Shown here one piece after another: positions 8,686 to 15,859 of a stretch of 32,575 bases of DNA (position 1 is its first letter; every line of letters starts with the position of its first letter). Origin of the DNA: Bacteroidales bacterium (GTDB taxonomy: Bacteria > Bacteroidota > Bacteroidia > Bacteroidales > UBA932); contig JAILDI010000218.1 of assembly GCA_024689525.1 (NCBI GenBank), forward strand, positions 1 through 32,575, written 5' to 3'. Made by a program: the position numbers and the translations under genes. The notes beneath the pieces are model-generated. The model did no database searches. It was not told the origin of the DNA and saw nothing but the letters and a program-made list of their open reading frames with translations.

Positions 8686-9375
8686 ATGGCAAAGCAGAAC
8701 GCTAAAAAGAAAGTCGAGATTGAGGAGCGCCAGCAGAACGTTGCAGAGGCCGTTTCCAAGACTGAAGAATTTTTCAAAGAGCACGGTAAGCTCATTTATG
8801 GCTGCGTTATCGCAGTGCTCGTGATTGCAATCGCAGTCCTTGCATACACCCGTTTCTATCTCCAGCCCAAGCGCGTAGAGGCCCAGAGGGAACTCTATCA
8901 CGCAGAGCAGTGGTTTGCCGACGGCGACTACCAGACCGCTCTGGAAGGTGACGGCAACTACCTTGGCCTCCGCGACGTGATCGCAGACTACGGCTCCAAG
9001 GCAGGCAGCGCAGTGTACCTGTATGCAGGTCTCGCCGAGCTCCAGCTTGGTAATTTCGAGGACGCTATCAGCTACCTCAAGAAGTACAATGGCAAGGACA
9101 CCATCCTCAAGGGACGTGCCCTCGCCTGCACCGGTGACGCATATGTCGGCCTGGAAGACTACCAGACCGCTCTCGGTTACTTTGTGAAGGCCGCCAAGGT
9201 GGGCGACAACATGTACGCCGCCAACTACCTGCTCAAGGCCGGCATCGCCGCCGAGCAGCTTGGCGAAACCGCCAGGGCACTCTCCTTCTACAAGGAAATC
9301 AAGGAGAAGTATTACAATTCCCCCGAGGGAATGGACATCGACAAGTACATCACCCGCATCGAAACAGCCGAGTAA
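8686..9375 (+). CDS. Membrane-anchored tetratricopeptide repeat protein (YfgM-like)
   Basis: The 229-residue product has a basic, charged N terminus (MAKQNAKKKVEIEERQQN), one hydrophobic segment at about residues 34-55 (LIYGCVIAVLVIAIAVLAY), and a C-terminal domain of TPR-like helices (repeats around LYAGLAELQLGNFEDAISYL and ALGYFVKAAKVGDNMYAANY). This layout (N-in anchor, periplasmic TPRs) matches YfgM/PpiD-partner-like proteins of Bacteroidetes, which are thought to assist secreted-protein folding; that role is inference. It has its own full promoter and lies 3 nt before yebC, so the two are cotranscribed. Strong codon bias suggests abundant expression. Confidence 0.85.
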   Translation: MAKQNAKKKVEIEERQQNVAEAVSKTEEFFKEHGKLIYGCVIAVLVIAIAVLAYTRFYLQPKRVEAQRELYHAEQWFADGDYQTALEGDGNYLGLRDVIADYGSKAGSAVYLYAGLAELQLGNFEDAISYLKKYNGKDTILKGRALACTGDAYVGLEDYQTALGYFVKAAKVGDNMYAANYLLKAGIAAEQLGETARALSFYKEIKEKYYNSPEGMDIDKYITRIETAE

Positions 9376-9378
9376 ACT

Positions 9379-10137
9379 ATGGGAAGAGCATTTGAATTCC
9401 GCAAGGAACGCAAGATGAAGCGTTGGGGCCACATGGCCAAGACCTTCACCAAACTTGGAAAGGAAATCACCATCGCAGTCAAGCAGGGCGGCGCCGAGGT
9501 AACCGGCAATCCCCGTCTCCGCGCCCTCATCGCAGAGGCAAAGAGCGAGCAGATGCCCAAGGAGAACATCGAGCGTGCCATCAAGAAGGCCACCGAGGCA
9601 AAGTCGGGCGACTTCAAGGAGATCGTCTACGAAGGCTTCGGCCCCTTCGGCATCGCCTATCTCGTGGAGGCCGCAACGGACAATAACACCCGTACCGTGG
9701 CCAACGTGCGCAGCTACTTCACCAAGTGCGGCGGCTCGCTGCAGACCAGCGGTTCCGTGGCATTCATGTTCGACCACAAGTGCGTCTTCCGTATCAAGGA
9801 GGATCCTGCAAAGCCCATCGACATTGATGAGCTTGAACTCGAACTCATCGACTACGGCGCAGAGGAAGTCTTCAAGCAGGAAGTGGAGGACGAGGATGAG
9901 AACGTAAGCGTGGAAATCTCCATCTATGCCGATTACACCGCCTACGGCCAGATCCAGAAGTACATCGAAGAAAACGGCTACGAGCTCATCTCCGGCGGCT
10001 TCGAGCAGATCCCCAACGTGGACCTGAAGGAAGTCACCCCCGAGCAGCGCGCCACCCTTGACAAACTCACCGGCCTCCTGGAGGACGACGAGGACGTCAC
10101 CAACGTGTACACCACAATGGCTCCAGCTGCGGAGTAA
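9379..10137 (+). CDS. yebC: YebC/PmpR family protein
   Basis: The 252-residue product has YebC family length and features: MGRAFEFRKERKMKRW at the N terminus, the VTGNPRLRALIAEAKSEQMPKENIERAI helical domain, the YEGFGPFGIAYLVEAATDNNTRT core, and GSVAFMFDHK. YebC proteins are cytoplasmic. They were long annotated as transcriptional regulators, and some members act on ribosomes stalled at proline stretches; both roles are family knowledge and not visible here. The C-terminal part is acidic (EVEDEDENVS). It follows the TPR gene by 3 nt and ends before a strong terminator. Confidence 0.94.
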   Translation: MGRAFEFRKERKMKRWGHMAKTFTKLGKEITIAVKQGGAEVTGNPRLRALIAEAKSEQMPKENIERAIKKATEAKSGDFKEIVYEGFGPFGIAYLVEAATDNNTRTVANVRSYFTKCGGSLQTSGSVAFMFDHKCVFRIKEDPAKPIDIDELELELIDYGAEEVFKQEVEDEDENVSVEISIYADYTAYGQIQKYIEENGYELISGGFEQIPNVDLKEVTPEQRATLDKLTGLLEDDEDVTNVYTTMAPAAE

Positions 10138-10160
10138 TCCTCAGCATCTTAAAGCGTTTT

Positions 10161-10205
10161 ATGACGCCCAACCCTGAACAATCAAGGTCGGGCGTCATTT
10201 TTTTT
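10161..10205 (+). terminator. Rho-independent terminator after yebC
   Basis: The arms at 10161-10173 (ATGACGCCCAACC) and 10186-10198 (GGTCGGGCGTCAT) pair over 13 bp with one mismatch, and a run of T follows to 10205. The next promoter box starts 3 bp later. Confidence 0.92.
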
Positions 10206-10207
10206 GC

Positions 10208-10215
10208 TATATTTG
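10208..10215 (+). promoter_or_regulatory. -7 promoter box for the lactonase-like gene
   Basis: TATATTTG matches TAnnTTTG and lies directly after the terminator T-run, 18 bp before the ATG at 10234. The -33 region would fall inside the terminator hairpin. Confidence 0.65.
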
Positions 10216-10233
10216 CAGGTAACTCAACTACTT

Positions 10234-11307
10234 ATGAAGAAGATACTCATACCGGTACTGACGCTGGCGCTGCTCATCCCCGCACGGGCGCAGGAACTCA
10301 AAATGCTCATCGGCACATACACTGAAGGGACTGAGGCGGAGGGCGTTTACCTCTATGCCTTCAACACGGAAACCGGAGCGGCCAGGCTTCTGGACGTGGC
10401 CCCGTCAGGCAATCCGTCGTTCGTGATTGCCTCTCCGGACGGAAGCCGCGCATATGCAGTGAACGAGTTCAATGACGGGCGTCAGGGAATGAGTTCTTTC
10501 GTCATCGACGGAGACAACATCGACCCGCTGAATTCCATCGTGATGCCGGATTATCTGGTCGACGGGCGGGACCCCTGCAACATCCTTCTCGCGGGCGGCC
10601 GGGTGATCAGTTCCAACTACACCGGCGGGTCGGCATCGGCCTATTCCGTCAGTGACGATGGAACCATCGCGGACCCGGTGCAGTTCATCGGCCGGGAGTC
10701 GTCCCATATGCACTGCGCCGTGCTCTCCCCCGACGGCAAGTACCTGTTTATCACCGATTTGGGCCGGGATCAGATCCTGCGCTTCGAAACCGGCGACGAG
10801 CCTTTCGGGCCATCGACCATAGCCTGGGAGAATGCCGATTCCTTCCAGTACGGCCCGCGCCACATGGTCTTCAGTGCCGATGGCCGCTTCGCCTACCTGC
10901 TCTGCGAACTGGGCGATATGCTGGTGGTGTTTTCCTATGCCGATGGCGAACTCACGCCCATCCAGACACTGCGCGCTTATAAGGGCAAGGGCCACGGCAG
11001 CGCCGACATCCATATATCCCCCGACGGCCGGTTCCTGTACACAAGCCACAGGCTGCGCAGGGATGGGATCAACGTATTTGCCATCGACCCGTCCAGCGGG
11101 CTGGTAAAGCGCAATGGATTCAAGCGAACCGGCGTTCATCCCCGCAATTTCGCCATCTCCCCCGACGGCCGATACCTCCTCTGCGCCTGCCGCGACAGCA
11201 ACCGCATCGACGTATACCGACGCAATACCCGCACCGGCTCCCTTCGCCGATGCTCACGGATTGAGGTTGGCGCACCTGTGTGCGTACAATTTATTTCTGG
11301 GAAATAG
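10234..11307 (+). CDS. Secreted lactonase family beta-propeller protein
   Basis: The 357-residue product starts MKKILIPVLTLALLIPARAQ, a Sec signal peptide, so the ATG at 10234 is preferred to the earlier in-frame codon at 10204. The mature protein begins LKMLIGTYTEGTEAEGVYLY, the standard opening of the YbhE/6-phosphogluconolactonase-like seven-bladed propeller family (COG2706). It contains repeated blade motifs ending in SPDGRFLY or SADGRFAY (around 10,420, 10,730, 10,870, 11,020 and 11,160). The signal peptide makes a cytoplasmic pentose-phosphate role unlikely; a periplasmic lactonase or sugar-acid function is inferred. It has its own promoter. Its last 17 bp overlap the convergent BaiN-type gene with no terminator between them. 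Confidence 0.88.
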   Translation: MKKILIPVLTLALLIPARAQELKMLIGTYTEGTEAEGVYLYAFNTETGAARLLDVAPSGNPSFVIASPDGSRAYAVNEFNDGRQGMSSFVIDGDNIDPLNSIVMPDYLVDGRDPCNILLAGGRVISSNYTGGSASAYSVSDDGTIADPVQFIGRESSHMHCAVLSPDGKYLFITDLGRDQILRFETGDEPFGPSTIAWENADSFQYGPRHMVFSADGRFAYLLCELGDMLVVFSYADGELTPIQTLRAYKGKGHGSADIHISPDGRFLYTSHRLRRDGINVFAIDPSSGLVKRNGFKRTGVHPRNFAISPDGRYLLCACRDSNRIDVYRRNTRTGSLRRCSRIEVGAPVCVQFISGK

Positions 11308-12790
11308 CCTTAGCCGCCGACTGGCCGGCCAGATACCCCGTGCAGAACGCCATCTGCAGGTTGTAGCCGCCGGTGTCGCAGTCCATGTCCAGCACCTCGC
11401 CGCAGAAGTACAGGCCGGGGTGCTCGCGGGATTCAAAGGTCTTGCCGATAAGGGCCGATGTGTCGATGCCGCCCGCGGTAACCACGCTGCGTTCGAAGCC
11501 CACGAAGCCCGCGATATTCAACTTCCAGTTCTTGAGGGCCGATGCCAGCGTGTCCACGCTCACCTTCGAATTCGTGCGCAGGAACGCCTGAGTGATGGTT
11601 CCGGGCAGCAACTTGCCGGCCAGGATTCGGAACAGGCGCTGGAAACTCTGCCCTTTTGAGCGGGGGTCGTGGATGATATCGTTCCATCTCTGGTGGACGT
11701 CCTCGTTGAGTTTATCCTCGTCTACGGCAGGCTTCAGGTCGATGCTCACGCTCACTTTCTGCCCGTCGATTAGGGCCTTCACGGCCCTTCGGCTCACCTG
11801 GAAGCCGATGGGGCCTTCCAGTCCGCCGTCGGTGAACTCGATGTCGCCGAACTCCTGCTGCACGCAGGCTCCACCAATGAACAGGCTCAGCTGCACGTTG
11901 TCCAGGTTGTTGCCGTTAAGCAGCGCGCCCAGCTCGGAGAGCGGAGTTATGCGCTCGATGTGCTTTTCGAACTTGGGATAATAGGAAGGCAGCGGCTTGG
12001 GGGCGCGCTCCTTCTTCTTTCCATATACCGTGCGGCCCTGGAATGCGGCTTTGATGTCGCTTGTGAGGGGATTCTTGTCGCTCTTGTAGCCTTCCGGAAC
12101 CAGTGCGGTGAGGCTGGGGAAGCAGTCCTTCACCGGGATACCCAGTTCATCGGCCCATAAATAGCCGTCGCCCGTGGAGCCGGTGCCGGGATACGACAGG
12201 CCGCCGGTTGCGATGATGAGCTTGCTGCAATTGTAGGTTTCCGGCTCGATGGTGGTTTCCGTCTTGATTTTCGGCTGGGCCCAGGGCTTGTCAGGGTCCT
12301 TGATGCGGCGCTCCTTGACGGTGGTCAGCACACAGTCCAGACTGTAGCCACGCGGCGTTGCGTCTATTGTTTTCACCTCGCAGCCCGTTACAACTTTAAC
12401 ACCCGCGAGCGTGCAGGCGCGAAGGAGCGTGTCCACCACGTCGCCCGCCATATGGGACTCCGGGAACGCCCTGTCCCCGCGCTCCACGACCGAGCGCATA
12501 CCGTTTTCCTTGAGTATTGCGATAACCTTTTCCGGGGTGAGATTGTGCCAGGCGGCGCTGACGAAACTGGAATCCGTACGGATGTGGCTTGCGAAATCTT
12601 CCCAGGGCTTCACGTTGGTGAAATTGCACCTTCCCTTGCCGGTGATCATTATCTTGCGCCCGGCCTTGGGCATCTTTTCCAACACGGTTACGGTACCGCC
12701 GTTTTCGCTGTTCTGCAGTTCCCGCGCAGCACCTATCGCTGCCATAAGGCCGGCGGCTCCTCCGCCGATAACAATAATGTCAGATCTCAT
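11291..12790 (-). CDS. BaiN/HI0933 family NAD(P)/FAD-dependent oxidoreductase
   Basis: The 499-residue product has a dinucleotide-binding motif VIGGGAAGLMAA at residues 7-18 and the family marker GKGRCNFTN (51-59). The C-terminal FAD block reads GLYFCGEVLDMDCDTGGYN and continues into LQMAFCTGYLAG. These define the HI0933/BaiN flavoprotein family, whose substrates are mostly unknown. It is longer than the usual roughly 400 residues, with extra sequence around KKERAPKPLPSYYPKFEK. The ATG at 12790 is chosen because the codon at 12802 is TTG and family members start 4-6 residues before the Rossmann strand. A -7 box lies at 12829-12836. Its 3' end overlaps the lactonase gene by 17 bp, tail to tail. 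Confidence 0.9.
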   Translation of the reverse strand: MRSDIIVIGGGAAGLMAAIGAARELQNSENGGTVTVLEKMPKAGRKIMITGKGRCNFTNVKPWEDFASHIRTDSSFVSAAWHNLTPEKVIAILKENGMRSVVERGDRAFPESHMAGDVVDTLLRACTLAGVKVVTGCEVKTIDATPRGYSLDCVLTTVKERRIKDPDKPWAQPKIKTETTIEPETYNCSKLIIATGGLSYPGTGSTGDGYLWADELGIPVKDCFPSLTALVPEGYKSDKNPLTSDIKAAFQGRTVYGKKKERAPKPLPSYYPKFEKHIERITPLSELGALLNGNNLDNVQLSLFIGGACVQQEFGDIEFTDGGLEGPIGFQVSRRAVKALIDGQKVSVSIDLKPAVDEDKLNEDVHQRWNDIIHDPRSKGQSFQRLFRILAGKLLPGTITQAFLRTNSKVSVDTLASALKNWKLNIAGFVGFERSVVTAGGIDTSALIGKTFESREHPGLYFCGEVLDMDCDTGGYNLQMAFCTGYLAGQSAAKAISQK

Positions 12791-12824
12791 TTTTCCCGGC
12801 AAGGGCCCACAGTGGCCCCGTCCG

Positions 12825-12856
12825 TTTGCAAAGTTACGAAAAAAAACATATCTTTG
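12825..12856 (+). promoter_or_regulatory. Promoter of tRNA-Thr
   Basis: TTTG (12825-12828), a 20-bp spacer and TATCTTTG (12849-12856) make a full Bacteroidetes promoter 29 bp before the tRNA 5' end. Confidence 0.8.
12829..12836 (-). promoter_or_regulatory. -7 promoter box for the BaiN-type gene
   Basis: The minus strand reads TAACTTTG, matching TAnnTTTG, about 38 bp upstream of the ATG. It directly abuts the -33 TTTG (12825-12828) of the divergent tRNA-Thr promoter, so the two promoters share DNA. Confidence 0.6.
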
Positions 12857-12885
12857 CAGTCCCGATTCAAAGTAATCGGCAAAAA

Positions 12886-12958
12886 GCCACTTTAGCTCAG
12901 TCGGTAGAGCAGCGCATTCGTAACGCGCAGGTCGTCAGTTCGAGCCTGATGAGTGGCT
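12886..12958 (+). tRNA. tRNA-Thr (anticodon CGT)
   Basis: The 73-nt sequence folds as a standard cloverleaf. The acceptor is GCCACTT with GAGTGGC (one G-T pair), the D-arm GCTC/GAGC, the anticodon loop TTCGTAA giving anticodon CGT (reads ACG, Thr), and the T-arm GTCAG/CTGAT with loop TTCGAGC. The anticodon stem GCGCA/CGCGC has an A-C mismatch next to the loop. CCA is not encoded. It has its own promoter and terminator and stands alone. Confidence 0.95.
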
Positions 12959-12968
12959 CACGAAAAAA

Positions 12969-12994
12969 GGGACGCTTCGGCGCCCCATTTTTTT
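12969..12994 (+). terminator. Terminator of tRNA-Thr
   Basis: GGG-A-CGC and GCG-C-CCC close a stable TTCG tetraloop (hairpin 12969-12986), followed by a run of seven T (12988-12994). Confidence 0.88.
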
Positions 12995-13016
12995 GACCCA
13001 CATCTTCGATTATACC

Positions 13017-13033
13017 GGGGGGACTGACCCCCC
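13017..13033. repeat. G6/C6 hairpin
   Basis: Six G (13017-13022) and six C (13028-13033) flank a 5-nt loop (ACTGA). It lies about 20 bp after the tRNA terminator and has no T-run, so it is a structural repeat and not a typical terminator. Confidence 0.6.
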
Positions 13034-13142
13034 GAACCCCCTGGGTCGGCCTTTGGCCTCCATAGCCTTGCAATGTGCCTCTCTACCAGCACTGCCGGAG
13101 CAGTAGCTCCAGAGGCTCCAAAGGCTCCCGGGGCCTAGTTGT

Positions 13143-13229
13143 TCCCGAAGGTACATCCCGCGGCACCTTCAGGCACAAAAACACCCCCAAATGCTCCCGA
13201 AGGTACATCTCACGGCACCTTCAGGCACA
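13143..13229 (+). repeat. Pair of 35-nt palindromic repeat units, 52-bp period (locus 1)
   Basis: Two units at 13143-13177 and 13195-13229 are 33/35 identical and start 52 bp apart. Each has the form TCCCGAAGGT, a 12-13 nt centre, then ACCTTCAGGCACA; GAAGGT and ACCTTC form a stem. The same unit, also as a pair with a 52-bp period, occurs in the opposite orientation at 27215-27301. Both loci lie between converging 3' ends. Confidence 0.9.
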
Positions 13230-13249
13230 CGGAAAGGATTCTAAACGAG

Positions 13250-13665
13250 CCCACCGGTCCACTCAAGTGGCAGGGTGTGCTCAAAAAGGCCTATTTTCGA
13301 GCCCACAGGTGCCGGCACCTGGACCGGTAGGCAAAATAGTGCGTATGCCAGTGTGATGACCACCTTGCGGTGGCCAGTGCGTAGGCCCGTGCAATAGCCC
13401 GTGCGTGAGCCAACCCCAGACGGGAGAACTCCCGTCGCAATAGAATACCATGAATTGCAGATTGCCCTTCGAAAATCACTGACTCATCCCGGAAATCGAC
13501 CATAATCATGGACGAAAACGGGGAATCCACCATTTCATCCCGGAAATCGACCATAATCATGGACGAAAACGGGGATGGGTGTGCACACGGGTCCATCGGC
13601 AGGCACCGGTGAGCACAAAAATGCTCGTTTTTGAGCACACCCTGCCACTTGAGTGGACCGGTGGG
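13250..13665. repeat. 416-bp structure bounded by 78-bp inverted repeats
   Basis: The left arm (13250-13327) and right arm (13588-13665) are inverted copies. Their outer 38 bp are identical (13250-13287 against 13628-13665), and the inner 40 bp match at about 27 positions. Between them are hairpins and two identical 41-nt repeats. No transposase frame or clear target-site duplication is seen. It resembles a non-autonomous (MITE-like) element or two inverted copies of a dispersed repeat. Confidence 0.85.
13484..13575. repeat. Two identical 41-nt direct repeats, 51-bp period
   Basis: Copies at 13484-13524 and 13535-13575 are identical, separated by a 10-nt spacer. Each contains nested inverted repeats: CCCG/CGGG outside and CCAT/ATGG inside, separated by A-rich bulges. 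They lie inside the 416-bp inverted-repeat structure. Confidence 0.9.
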
Positions 13666-13668
13666 ATC

Positions 13669-13714
13669 GGGCACGCTGCACCAGAGTGGCGGTAGCACAG
13701 GGCACGCTGCACCA
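13669..13714. repeat. 15-nt direct repeat, 31-bp period
   Basis: GGGCACGCTGCACCA occurs at 13669-13683 and again at 13700-13714, just outside the right arm of the inverted-repeat structure. Confidence 0.75.
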
Positions 13715-13750
13715 AAGGGGCAGGGGGATCAGAAAAGGGGCGGGATGCTG

Positions 13751-15295
13751 TTAGCGAAGCGCGCGGGCGCACTGGAGGGCGCAGTTGATGCCGTCGAGGG
13801 CGGAGGAGACGATGCCGCCGGCGTAACCGGCGCCTTCGCCGCAGGGGTAGAGGCCTGGGACGTCCACGTGCTCGAGGGTTTCCGGGTCGCGGGGCAGGCG
13901 CACCGGGGATGAGGTACGGGATTCAACGCCTAGGAGTAACGCGTCGTTGGTGTAGTAGCCGTGCATCTGGCGGTCTACTTGCGGGAAGGCACGGCGAAGC
14001 CTTAACGCAACGTGCGGCGGTAACAATTCGTGCAGGGGCGAAGAAAGCGCGCCAGGATGGTAGGAGGTCTTGGGCAGATCCTTGGACACTATCCCGCGGC
14101 AGAAGTCTTTCATACGCTGGGCGGGTGCCTGCAGGGGGTGCCTGCCGCCATTCTCGGAAACCCACTGGTACATCTTTCGTTCCACTGCCTGCTGGAAGTC
14201 CATCAGGTGGAACGGACCGTCGCCAGGGATGTCTTCCGGTTCTATCTGCACAACCACACCGGAGTTGGCCCATTTGGAGTTGCGGGCGCTGTTGGACATG
14301 CCGTTAAGCACTACCGTGCCGTCCTCCGTGGAGGAGGGCACAAGGATGCCTCCGGGGCACATACAGAAGGAGAATACTCCCCTGCCATCGACCTGCTGGA
14401 CGAAGGAATACTCCGCAGTGGGCATAAACGGCTGGTACTTGCCGTGATAGCGTATCTGGTTGATGAGCCATTGCGGGTGCTCCACGCGTACGCCCATCGC
14501 GAAGCCTTTGGCCTGGAGAGCCCAGCCGCGGCGATCGAAGAGTTCGTAAATGTCGCGCGAGGAATGGCCGCTGGCAAGAATCACCTTTGCAGCACGATAG
14601 ACCTGGCCGCCGGCCTCCACTTCGAAGCCGCCATCGACCTGCTGGATATCGGTTACTCGGGAGTCGAAATGGTACTCTCCCCCATGCTCCTCGACGCACA
14701 GGCGTATGTTCTCCACTATCCCCGGCAGTTTGTCAGTGCCCAGGTGCGGGTGGGCATCGACCAGAATATCCGGGTCAGCCCCGAAGGCAACCAGGCCGTG
14801 GAGCACCTCGCGGATATCGCCCCGCTTCGAGGACCTCGTGAACAGCTTTCCGTCGGAAAATGCGCCGGCACCGCCCTCCCCGTAGCAATAGTTTGAATCC
14901 GGGTCGATGACGCCTTCCACCGACAACTTGGCCATATCGGCCTTACGCCGATGGACGTCCTTGCCGCGCTCCAGGATCACGGGCCTGAGGCCCAGCTGGA
15001 GCAACTTCACCGCGGCGAAAAGCCCCGCAGGGCCCGCCCCGATGATGATTACCGGCCTGGCATTATGTACATCGCGAAACTCCTGCAACTTGAACGGCTC
15101 GAACGGCTCCCCTTCCCTGTACGCCTGCACCCTGTACTTATACAGTATATCAGTGCGTGCATCCACGCTCCTTCGCACAACCTCCACGTGACCCACCTTC
15201 TCCGGCTTCACGCCCAGCGCCTTCGCCGCAGCCTCGCGGAGCTCTCCTTCCGAAAGCTCTTTGCCGATTTTCTTTGCTATATCGAATTCTTTCAC
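13751..15295 (-). CDS. COG2509-type NAD(P)/FAD-dependent flavoprotein
   Basis: The 514-residue product has an N-terminal alpha-beta domain (about residues 1-75) followed by the FAD-binding motif PVIIIGAGPAGLFAAVKLL (81-99). It also carries the YGEGGAGAFSDGKL block, CMCPGGILVPSS, and the C-terminal GEGAGYAGGIVSSALDG block. This order is characteristic of the COG2509 uncharacterised FAD-dependent dehydrogenases, whose substrate is unknown. The start codon is GTG and overlaps the cdd stop (GTGA), so the gene is coupled to cytidine deaminase. Downstream is the repeat region with no obvious terminator. It belongs to a different family from the HI0933-type gene 1 kb away. Confidence 0.9.
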   Translation of the reverse strand: MKEFDIAKKIGKELSEGELREAAAKALGVKPEKVGHVEVVRRSVDARTDILYKYRVQAYREGEPFEPFKLQEFRDVHNARPVIIIGAGPAGLFAAVKLLQLGLRPVILERGKDVHRRKADMAKLSVEGVIDPDSNYCYGEGGAGAFSDGKLFTRSSKRGDIREVLHGLVAFGADPDILVDAHPHLGTDKLPGIVENIRLCVEEHGGEYHFDSRVTDIQQVDGGFEVEAGGQVYRAAKVILASGHSSRDIYELFDRRGWALQAKGFAMGVRVEHPQWLINQIRYHGKYQPFMPTAEYSFVQQVDGRGVFSFCMCPGGILVPSSTEDGTVVLNGMSNSARNSKWANSGVVVQIEPEDIPGDGPFHLMDFQQAVERKMYQWVSENGGRHPLQAPAQRMKDFCRGIVSKDLPKTSYHPGALSSPLHELLPPHVALRLRRAFPQVDRQMHGYYTNDALLLGVESRTSSPVRLPRDPETLEHVDVPGLYPCGEGAGYAGGIVSSALDGINCALQCARALR

Positions 15296-15771
15296 ACCTT
15301 CAAGCTGTCGAAGATGAAGGGAAGCAGGTCGTCCACTTTGGAGAACTTCCGCACTTTGTACTTGCCGATGAGGATCACCTTCAGCGGCCTCCCAAAGCGC
15401 GTCTGATACTCCGCCATCACCTGGCGGCAGCCGCCGCAGGGCGATGCGGGAGACTCCACCACGCCGTCCTTATCCGACGCCACGATGGCAAGCGTATCGA
15501 ACGCCACGCCCGGATAGTTCGCGCTGGCGGCGAACATTGCCGTGCGCTCTGCGCAGAGCCCGGCGGGGAATGCTACATTCTCCTGGTTGGCACCCTTGAT
15601 CACGGTGCCGTCCACAAGGCGCAGCGCAGCACCAACGCGGAATTTTGAATAGGGAGAATATGAACCCTTGAGGGCGTCGTGAGCCGCTTTTGCCAGTTCC
15701 TGATCCTGCGGTTCCAGCTCCAGTTCCGAAGCGTACTCTTGATAGTCGATAGTGAGACGTTTATCAGCCAT
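15292..15771 (-). CDS. cdd: Cytidine deaminase
   Basis: This enzyme deaminates cytidine and deoxycytidine to uridine and deoxyuridine for pyrimidine salvage. The 159-residue product has the zinc site intact: Cys73 and Glu75 in LCAERTA, with Cys112 and Cys115 in PCGGC. The substrate segment SYSPYSKFRVGAAL (37-50) and NQENVAFP (62-69) are also present. The Met at 15771 is used because the family starts there; the open frame extends upstream antisense to mnmA without resemblance to anything. The gene diverges from mnmA across 88 bp and overlaps the COG2509 gene by 4 nt, so the two form an operon. Confidence 0.95.
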   Translation of the reverse strand: MADKRLTIDYQEYASELELEPQDQELAKAAHDALKGSYSPYSKFRVGAALRLVDGTVIKGANQENVAFPAGLCAERTAMFAASANYPGVAFDTLAIVASDKDGVVESPASPCGGCRQVMAEYQTRFGRPLKVILIGKYKVRKFSKVDDLLPFIFDSLKV

Positions 15772-15828
15772 AGTGCGAAAATCAATCTTGCAGTGTCTCA
15801 CAAGATAGGAATATTTTTTCAAAATTGT

Positions 15829-15836
15829 TAATTTTG
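15829..15836 (+). promoter_or_regulatory. -7 promoter box for mnmA
   Basis: TAATTTTG matches TAnnTTTG, 23 bp upstream of the mnmA ATG, in the AT-rich cdd/mnmA divergent region. No clear -33 box is seen. Confidence 0.6.
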
Positions 15837-15859
15837 CGGCAGAAAAGTGAACTATCGGC

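Larger units (their letters stand above)
12995..13750. other. Gene-free, palindrome-rich intergenic region
   Basis: About 750 bp without a credible gene lie between the tRNA-Thr terminator and the 3' end of the COG2509 flavoprotein gene. Besides the repeats listed separately it holds several perfect hairpins: GGGGGG/CCCCCC at 13017-13033, a 16-bp palindrome CAGGTGCCGGCACCTG at 13306-13321, CCACC/GGTGG at 13360-13373, and an 18-bp palindrome GACGGGAGAACTCCCGTC at 13419-13436. Degenerate GCCCGTGC repeats occur around 13385-13410. The open frames here are made of the repeats and show no family resemblance. Confidence 0.8.

Noticed and set aside
8653..9777. 374-residue minus-strand frame
   Set aside because: It is antisense to the TPR and yebC genes, with shadow composition.
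12886..12958. Prophage or island attachment site at tRNA-Thr
   Set aside because: No duplicate of the tRNA 3' end and no integrase gene were seen nearby.
13075..13356. 93-residue plus-strand frame
   Set aside because: It is built from the 52-bp-period repeat and the left inverted arm; not credible as a gene.
13484..13575. CRISPR-like repeats
   Set aside because: There are only two copies, and the 10-nt spacer is far too short.
13291..13698. 135-residue minus-strand reading frame across the repeat region
   Set aside because: It is composed of the inverted and direct repeats; the 51-bp period happens to keep frame. There is no family resemblance and no promoter.
14030..14896. 288-residue plus-strand frame
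   Set aside because: It is antisense to the COG2509 flavoprotein gene, whose FAD motifs are intact.
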